A stretch of 8,483 nucleotides of DNA from Kordiimonadaceae bacterium (GTDB lineage Bacteria; Pseudomonadota; Alphaproteobacteria; Sphingomonadales; Emcibacteraceae). Positions 1 through 5,131 of this stretch are shown here, piece by piece; within the stretch, counting starts at the first letter, position 1; every line of letters begins with the position of its first letter. The position numbers and the translations under genes are program-made. The notes under the pieces were generated by a model. The model was not told the DNA's origin. It made no database searches and was given only the letters and a program-made list of their open reading frames with translations. The DNA is taken from NCBI GenBank assembly GCA_018699075.1, contig JABIPV010000324.1:1-8483 (forward strand), in the 5' to 3' direction.

Positions 1-1319
1 AAAAAGATGAGCCTGAATGGTTACTCGAATGGCGCCTTAAAGCTTATTATAAATGGCTTGAAATGGAAGAACCCGATTGGGCGATGCTTGATTACAATAA
101 GCCTGACTTTCAAGATATCTATTATTATGCCGCGCCGAAATCAGCAGATGATAAGCCAAAGAGCTTAGATGAAGTTGATCCAGAATTATTACGTACATAT
201 GAAAAGCTTGGCATTTCACTACAAGAACAAAAAGTACTTTCAGGAGTTGCCGTTGATATTGTCTTTGATAGTGTTTCTGTGGCGACAACATTTCGTGAAG
301 CTTTAAAAGAAAAAGGCGTTATTTTCTGCTCGATCTCAGAAGCCGCGCGGGATTACCCGGAACTTATGAGAAAATATATGGGGTCAGTTGTACCCATGGC
401 GGATAATTTTTATGCGACGCTTAACAGTGCAGTATTTACGGATGGCACATTCGTTTATATTCCAAAAGGGGTGCGTTGCCCTATGGAATTAAGTACATAT
501 TTCAGAATTAATGAAGCCAATACAGGACAGTTTGAAAGAACATTGATTATCGCTGATGACGATTCTTATGTATCTTATCTTGAGGGCTGCACCGCACCGA
601 TGCGTGATGAAAACCAACTTCATGCGGCAGTGGTTGAATTGGTGATATTGGATAATGCTGAAATAAAATATTCAACGGTACAAAATTGGTATCCGGGCGA
701 TAAAGACGGCAAAGGCGGTATATATAATTTTGTTACCAAACGTGCGGCATGTCGCGGCGAAAATGCAAAAGTATCCTGGACACAAGTAGAAACGGGATCT
801 GCGGTAACATGGAAATATCCAAGCTGTATTTTGCAAGGGGATGGTTCGGTTGGTGAATTTTATTCAGTGGCCATTACCAATAATTATCAACAAGCCGATA
901 CTGGTACAAAAATGATTCACTTGGGCAAAAACACATCAAGCACGATTATATCAAAAGGTATTTCTGCCGGGAAAGCACAAAATATTTATCGTGGTTTGGT
1001 TAAAGTGATGCCAAACGCGGAAAACACACGAAACTTTACCCAGTGCGATAGTTTATTGATCGGTGATGAATGTGGGGCCCACACGGTGCCATACATTGAA
1101 GCAAAAAACCCTACAGCACAGCTTGAACATGAGGCAACTACATCAAAGATCAGCGACGAGCAGCTTTTTTATTGCCTGCAACGTGGCCTTGATGTGGAGC
1201 AGTCTGTTGCCTTGATCGTGAATGGGTTTTGCAAAGACGTTATGCAGCAGCTGCCGATGGAATTTGCGGTTGAAGCACAAAAATTATTAGGAATTAGCTT
1301 AGAAGGAAGCGTTGGTTAG
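1..1319 (+). CDS. sufB: Fe-S cluster assembly scaffold protein SufB (5' partial)
   Basis: SufB is the core scaffold subunit of the cytosolic SufBC2D complex, on which nascent Fe-S clusters are built. The frame is open from base 3 (first full codon) and reads KDEPEWLLEWRLKAYYKWLE before the ATG at 63, a conserved SufB N-terminal segment. The gene is therefore cut by the window edge and the ATG at 63 is an internal Met. 438 codons are visible; compared with about 490 residues in known SufBs, roughly 50 are missing. Conserved blocks include DFQDIYYYAAPK, YIPKGVRCPMELSTYF, YLEGCTAP and the C-terminal TQCDSLLIGDECGAHT and LEHEATTSKI. The Cys codon at 1044-1046 and the His-Glu codons at 1128-1133 align with E. 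coli SufB C405, H433 and E434, implicated in sulfur acceptance and cluster assembly at the SufB-SufD interface. It is the first visible gene of the operon, 24 bp before sufC. Identity is secure. Confidence 0.97.
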   Translation, partial: KDEPEWLLEWRLKAYYKWLEMEEPDWAMLDYNKPDFQDIYYYAAPKSADDKPKSLDEVDPELLRTYEKLGISLQEQKVLSGVAVDIVFDSVSVATTFREALKEKGVIFCSISEAARDYPELMRKYMGSVVPMADNFYATLNSAVFTDGTFVYIPKGVRCPMELSTYFRINEANTGQFERTLIIADDDSYVSYLEGCTAPMRDENQLHAAVVELVILDNAEIKYSTVQNWYPGDKDGKGGIYNFVTKRAACRGENAKVSWTQVETGSAVTWKYPSCILQGDGSVGEFYSVAITNNYQQADTGTKMIHLGKNTSSTIISKGISAGKAQNIYRGLVKVMPNAENTRNFTQCDSLLIGDECGAHTVPYIEAKNPTAQLEHEATTSKISDEQLFYCLQRGLDVEQSVALIVNGFCKDVMQQLPMEFAVEAQKLLGISLEGSVG

Positions 1320-1343
1320 ACCTTCGCGAAACGGAATAAAAAA

Positions 1344-2099
1344 ATGTTAGAAATTAAAAATTTACATGTTGAAGTCGCAGGACAAAAAATCCTTAAAGGA
1401 TTGAATTTAAATATTAACGCCGGTGAAGTGCATGCGATAATGGGGCCAAATGGCGCTGGTAAATCAACGCTTGCCTATGCCATGTGCGGTAAAGAAGGTT
1501 ATGAAATTACAGATGGGTCTGTGACCTTTCAAGGTAAAGACTTTCTAGAGCTTGAAGCAAATGAACGTGCTGCAGAGGGGGTGTTTCTAGGGTTTCAATA
1601 TCCGGTAGAAATCCCTGGAGTATCAAACATAAATTTCTTGAAAGCGGCCCTTAATTCTATCCGCAAATATCGCGGTGAAGAAGATATGAAAGCGGTGGAG
1701 TTTTTGAAACTTATTAGAGCCAAAGCTGCCGAGCTTGAAATGGACCCCGAAATGTTAAAGCGGGCTGTAAATGTTGGCTTCTCTGGCGGTGAGAAAAAGC
1801 GTAATGAAATGGTGCAAATGGCTTTACTCGACCCAACTTTTTCTGTGCTTGATGAAACCGATAGTGGTTTAGATATTGATGCGCTTCGCATTGTGGCGGA
1901 TGGTATTAATAGAATGCGTAGCCCTGAGAAATCAATTTTAGTGATAACCCATTATCAACGGTTATTAGATTATGTAGTACCTGACTTTGTTCATGTATTG
2001 GCGGACGGCAAAATAGTTAAGTCTGGTGATAAATCATTGGCGATTCAGCTTGAAAAAGATGGTTATGCCGGGCTTGGAATTGCTGAGAATGCGGCTTAG
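1344..2099 (+). CDS. sufC: Fe-S cluster assembly ATPase SufC
   Basis: SufC is the ABC-type ATPase of the SufBC2D scaffold. ATP binding dimerises SufC and drives the SufB-SufD rearrangement needed for cluster assembly; it is cytosolic and not a transporter. At 251 residues it has normal family length. Visible motifs are Walker A GPNGAGKST (residues 34-42, Lys40), the Q-loop in FQYPVEIPG (Gln85), the SufC-type signature FSGGEKKRNE (146-155), Walker B FSVLDE with catalytic Glu171, the D-loop ETDSGLD, and the H-loop His203 in ITHYQRLLDY. The start at 1344 has a weak CGGA Shine-Dalgarno-like element about 8 bp upstream and begins with the conserved MLEIKNLHV. It lies 24 bp after sufB and 10 bp before sufD, in keeping with one transcript. 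Nothing unusual was seen. Confidence 0.98.
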   Translation: MLEIKNLHVEVAGQKILKGLNLNINAGEVHAIMGPNGAGKSTLAYAMCGKEGYEITDGSVTFQGKDFLELEANERAAEGVFLGFQYPVEIPGVSNINFLKAALNSIRKYRGEEDMKAVEFLKLIRAKAAELEMDPEMLKRAVNVGFSGGEKKRNEMVQMALLDPTFSVLDETDSGLDIDALRIVADGINRMRSPEKSILVITHYQRLLDYVVPDFVHVLADGKIVKSGDKSLAIQLEKDGYAGLGIAENAA

Positions 2100-2101
2100 G
2101 G
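2098..2101 (+). promoter_or_regulatory. Shine-Dalgarno of sufD overlapping the sufC stop
   Basis: AGGG lies across the last bases of the sufC TAG stop and ends 8 bp before the sufD ATG at 2110. The ribosome site for sufD therefore sits under the terminating sufC ribosome, which suggests translational coupling. The motif is short, so this is a plausible rather than proven site. Confidence 0.55.
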
Positions 2102-2109
2102 TAGATTAG

Positions 2110-3435
2110 ATGACTTTTAAAAACCATATTGATGGTCAAAAATATGCGGATGATTTTAAGGCCCACGCGGCCGGATTGCCGGGTTCTGATATATCCTGGC
2201 TAAATGATCTTCGCCGTACTTCAATTGCAAAATTTGCAGAAGTTGGCTTGCCTGGACCGCGGGTTGAAGAGTGGAAATACTGTAATTTAAATGTGCTAAA
2301 ATCTGGCAAATTTAATGTTTCATCGTTAATTGCCTCTGATGAGGGTAAAATAACCTCTCTTATAAACGAAGCCAGATTAGATGATATTAATGGGGCAAAA
2401 GTTGTTTTAGTTGACGGATACTATCATTCATCTATGTCAAACATAGATCAACAAGACGGTGTGACATTGACGAGTCTGAATGGTCTTTTTGGTGCCGATC
2501 CGGAAAAAGCAAAAGCATTATTTAGCCAAACGAATGACTTAAATAGTCTGAAGGAATTAAATACGGCTTTCATGACCGATGGGTATGTGCTCCTTGTTGA
2601 AGCGAATGTGAAGTTGGCTGAGCCAATTCAGATAATTCACCTATCAACGACTGCATCAAACGATAAAGCATTGCGTCAACGTAATTTTATTCAATTAGAA
2701 GTCGGCTCAACCGCACAAATCATTGAAAGCTTTATCGGCATTGATGGCGTTAATTGTTGGAGCCATAATAATACGGATGTGGTCATTGGTCAGCAAGCAT
2801 CACTTGAAATATATCAGTTTCAAAATGAAGGTGCTGATACAATTCATATGGCAGAAACCATTGTTGATGTGGCAAAGGGTGGAGACTTTAAACATTATTC
2901 GCTTAATATTGGCGCTAAGTTAAGCCGTACTGAAATTAAGCCAACTTTAAAGGGTGAGGGTGGTGAAATTGAACTTCGCGGCGCATTTTTAGGACGCGGC
3001 GGCAATTCCCATAATGTATTCACCCATATGAAACATATGGAACCAGAATGTAATAGCAATCAGGTTTACCGCGGCGTTTTAGACAAAGGTGGAAAGTCGG
3101 CTTTTCAGGGTAAGGTATATGTGGCGAAAGATGCGCAGCTTACAAATGCTGACCAATCCAATAAAAACTTATTACTCGATCGTAACGCAGAAGCCAATAG
3201 TAAGCCAGAACTTATGATTTATGCTGATGATGTGAAGTGTTCACATGGTACAACCGTTGGAGAACTTGACGCGGAAGCGTTATTTTACTTAAAATCGCGC
3301 GGGCTTGATAAAATGTCGGCTAAAGCATTGTTGGTTGAGGCATTTGTCGCAGAGGTGTTTGAAGAAATAAACATTACCTCGGTAAAAGAAAAATATCTTT
3401 CGTTGGCCCGTCAGTGGCTGGAAATAGAGGGATAA
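2110..3435 (+). CDS. sufD: Fe-S cluster assembly protein SufD
   Basis: SufD is the SufB paralogue that pairs with SufB and SufC in the scaffold complex and is needed for iron acquisition during cluster building. The 441-residue protein is slightly longer than E. coli SufD (423). The N-terminal helical part carries GLPGPRVEEWKYCNL (residues 46-60), matching the family's conserved ...EDWRYT-type motif. The right-handed beta-helix core follows, and the C-terminal part has the shared SufB/SufD segment FQGKVYVAKDAQLTNADQ (332-349). YADDVKCSHGTTVG holds Cys377 and His379, which align with E. coli SufD C358 and H360; the histidine is required for function there. The C-terminal helical region (about 385-440) resembles that of SufB. 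The start at 2110 is supported by an AGGG element. It ends one base before the sufS ATG. Identity is confident. Confidence 0.95.
   Translation: MTFKNHIDGQKYADDFKAHAAGLPGSDISWLNDLRRTSIAKFAEVGLPGPRVEEWKYCNLNVLKSGKFNVSSLIASDEGKITSLINEARLDDINGAKVVLVDGYYHSSMSNIDQQDGVTLTSLNGLFGADPEKAKALFSQTNDLNSLKELNTAFMTDGYVLLVEANVKLAEPIQIIHLSTTASNDKALRQRNFIQLEVGSTAQIIESFIGIDGVNCWSHNNTDVVIGQQASLEIYQFQNEGADTIHMAETIVDVAKGGDFKHYSLNIGAKLSRTEIKPTLKGEGGEIELRGAFLGRGGNSHNVFTHMKHMEPECNSNQVYRGVLDKGGKSAFQGKVYVAKDAQLTNADQSNKNLLLDRNAEANSKPELMIYADDVKCSHGTTVGELDAEALFYLKSRGLDKMSAKALLVEAFVAEVFEEINITSVKEKYLSLARQWLEIEG
3426..3430 (+). promoter_or_regulatory. Shine-Dalgarno of sufS inside the end of sufD
   Basis: AGAGG lies within the last codons of sufD, 6 bp before the sufS ATG at 3437. 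With a single base between the sufD stop (3433-3435) and the sufS start, this supports the chosen start and tight coupling of the two genes. Confidence 0.65.
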
Positions 3436-3436
3436 T

Positions 3437-4681
3437 ATGGAAGCCGCCGTGACGTCAAACTTAAATTATAATGTTGAAGCGATCCGTAATGATTTTCCGA
3501 TTTTTAAGCAGGAAATTTACGGAAAACCGCTCACTTTTTTGGATAGTGCTGCCAGCGCACAAAAACCACAATCCGTTATAGATGCTATTAGCGATTGTTA
3601 TTCAAATGAATATGCAAATATTCATCGTGGGGGATATTTTCTTTCTCAAGCGTTAACGTCCAAATATGAAACCGCACGCGAAACGGTACAAAACCATATT
3701 CAAGCGAAATCATCCAAAGAAGTGATCTTTGTTCGCGGGGCAACAGAAGCGATTAATTTAGTGGCGCAAACTTGGGGCAGAGCCAATTTAAAAAAAGATG
3801 ATGAAATAATATTAAGCCATATGGAGCATCATTCAAATATTGTGCCGTGGCAAATATTAAAAGACGAAAAAGAATTTACCCTAACCGTAAGTCCAATAGA
3901 CGATCGCGGTAATTTCTTAATGGATGAATTTGAAGCATTATTAAGTGAGAAAACCAAGCTGGTCGCGATCACGCATATTTCAAATGCTCTTGGCACAATT
4001 ACCCCGATAAAAGACATTATAAAGGCCGCTCACAAAGTCGGAGCCTTAGTGTTGGTTGATGGGTGTCAGGCACTCCCGCATATGGAAGTTGATGTGGTTG
4101 ATCTTGATGCAGATTTTTATGTTTTTTCTGGGCATAAAATGTATGGACCAACAGGGGTTGGTGTGCTTTATGCCAAAGAAGAATTGCTTAATCAAATGCC
4201 TCCTTATCAGGGCGGCGGTGATATGATCCGGTCCGTAACATTTGAAAAGACGACCTTTAATGAACTGCCCCATAAATTTGAGGCCGGAACGCCTAATATA
4301 GTAGGCGGAATTGGTATGGCGGCGGCGATAGATTATATGAATGATCTGGGTTTTAAAAATATTCATGATCATGAAGAAAACTTGCTTCACTATGGACTGG
4401 AAAAAATTAAAGAAGTGGATGGCATAGAAATGCGCGGTCAAGCGGATCAAATGGCAGGGATTTTATCCTTTACCATGGAAACAGCGCATCCTCATGATAT
4501 TGGTACCATCTTGGACCAGGATGGCATTGCTATTCGGACGGGCCATCATTGCGCCCAGCCAGTAATGGACTTTATGGATATTCCGGCGACGGCACGGGCA
4601 TCGTTTGGCCTTTATAATACGACAGAAGATATTGACCGGTTTGTCGATGGTCTTCATAAAGTAAACAGAATTTTTGCGTGA
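3437..4681 (+). CDS. sufS: Cysteine desulfurase SufS (group II, PLP-dependent)
   Basis: SufS converts L-cysteine to L-alanine and holds the released sulfur as a persulfide, which is passed through SufE or SufU to the SufBCD scaffold. The 414-residue length fits the family (E. coli 406). The aminotransferase class V fold is evident. HMEHHSNIVPW (128-138) contains the His that stacks on PLP. VDGCQALPHM has Asp208 and Gln211 contacting the cofactor. Lys234 in SGHKMYGPTG forms the Schiff base. Cys372 in RTGHHCAQPVM is the persulfide-carrying nucleophile, and the short loop around it is typical of group II (SufS) rather than IscS enzymes. FEAGTPNIVG (281-290) is the usual substrate-side motif. Its place between sufD and sufT makes the SUF assignment firm. 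The residue after the VDG motif is Cys210, where E. coli SufS has Ala. Confidence 0.97.
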   Translation: MEAAVTSNLNYNVEAIRNDFPIFKQEIYGKPLTFLDSAASAQKPQSVIDAISDCYSNEYANIHRGGYFLSQALTSKYETARETVQNHIQAKSSKEVIFVRGATEAINLVAQTWGRANLKKDDEIILSHMEHHSNIVPWQILKDEKEFTLTVSPIDDRGNFLMDEFEALLSEKTKLVAITHISNALGTITPIKDIIKAAHKVGALVLVDGCQALPHMEVDVVDLDADFYVFSGHKMYGPTGVGVLYAKEELLNQMPPYQGGGDMIRSVTFEKTTFNELPHKFEAGTPNIVGGIGMAAAIDYMNDLGFKNIHDHEENLLHYGLEKIKEVDGIEMRGQADQMAGILSFTMETAHPHDIGTILDQDGIAIRTGHHCAQPVMDFMDIPATARASFGLYNTTEDIDRFVDGLHKVNRIFA

Positions 4682-4683
4682 AT

Positions 4684-4688
4684 AAGGA
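4684..4688 (+). promoter_or_regulatory. Shine-Dalgarno of sufT
   Basis: AAGGA lies 9 bp before the ATG at 4698 and just after the sufS TGA stop (4679-4681). It is the clearest ribosome-binding site in the operon and supports the start chosen for sufT, including its charged N-terminal segment. Confidence 0.65.
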
Positions 4689-4697
4689 TTTAATAAA

Positions 4698-5123
4698 ATG
4701 AGCTTTTTAGATGGCTTTTTAAACCAAAGACCGGGTGAGAAACCGGAAGAAAATGAAAAAGAGAAATCGTCTGAACCAACTTCAGAAAATCGTGGCGATC
4801 CTATCTCTGCGGATGAAAAGAAGGTGATACAGAGCCTTGCCGCGGGTAAAATAAGTGAAATTTTTGATCCAGAAATCCCCGTCAATATATATGAGTTAGG
4901 CCTGATTTATGATATTGATATCAATGATTATGCAGATGTTGTTGTGTCGATGACGTTGACATCACCCCATTGCCCCGTGGCGGAAACCATGCCGGGTGAA
5001 GTTGAAATGAGGGTGCGAGAAGTGGAAGGTGTCGGAGACGTCAAGGTGGAGCTTATTTGGGAGCCGCCGTGGGATATGTCGATGATGTCAGAAGCTGCCC
5101 GCCTTGAAATGGGCTTTATGTAG
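4698..5123 (+). CDS. sufT: SUF-associated Fe-S maturation factor SufT (DUF59/MIP18 family)
   Basis: The protein belongs to the DUF59/MIP18 family. SufT members act as auxiliary factors in Fe-S protein maturation, mostly under high Fe-S demand, and are cytosolic. The conserved domain spans about residues 48-141. It has FDPEIPVNIYELGLIYDI (56-73), TLTSPHCPVAETMPGE (86-101) with the single conserved Cys92, and VELIWEPPWDMSMMSE (117-132), ending in the typical ARLEMGF tail. Residues 11-42 form a charged, low-complexity linker rich in Glu, Lys, Ser and Pro, preceded by a short hydrophobic MSFLDGFL start. The linker has no recognisable domain. The gene follows sufS by 16 bp and is the last gene on this strand. 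No sufA follows; the next gene converges 8 bp beyond the stop. The family is clear, while the exact biochemical role of SufT is less settled than that of the other subunits. Confidence 0.93.
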   Translation: MSFLDGFLNQRPGEKPEENEKEKSSEPTSENRGDPISADEKKVIQSLAAGKISEIFDPEIPVNIYELGLIYDIDINDYADVVVSMTLTSPHCPVAETMPGEVEMRVREVEGVGDVKVELIWEPPWDMSMMSEAARLEMGFM

Positions 5124-5131
5124 TTTGTTGA

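Noticed and set aside
63..65. ATG at 63 as the start of sufB
   Set aside because: The frame stays open to the window edge and the residues before it match the conserved SufB N-terminal region, so the true start lies outside the window.
1323..1330. Palindrome TTCGCGAA in the sufB-sufC gap
   Set aside because: Eight bases is too short to claim an operator or hairpin; it has no loop or T-run and no second copy was noticed nearby.
3027..3041. Paired CATATG words within sufD
   Set aside because: They fall in conserved coding sequence (HMKHM residues) and reflect repeated His-Met codons, not a regulatory repeat.
4046..4450. 134-codon minus-strand open frame inside sufS
   Set aside because: It lies wholly antisense to the conserved PLP-enzyme core and its composition (His/Ile/Phe-rich) is what reverse reading of that gene gives.
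4463..4885. 140-codon open frame on the minus strand across the sufS/sufT junction
   Set aside because: It is antisense to two well-supported conserved genes, has no recognisable motif and no convincing ribosome site; it is a shadow frame.
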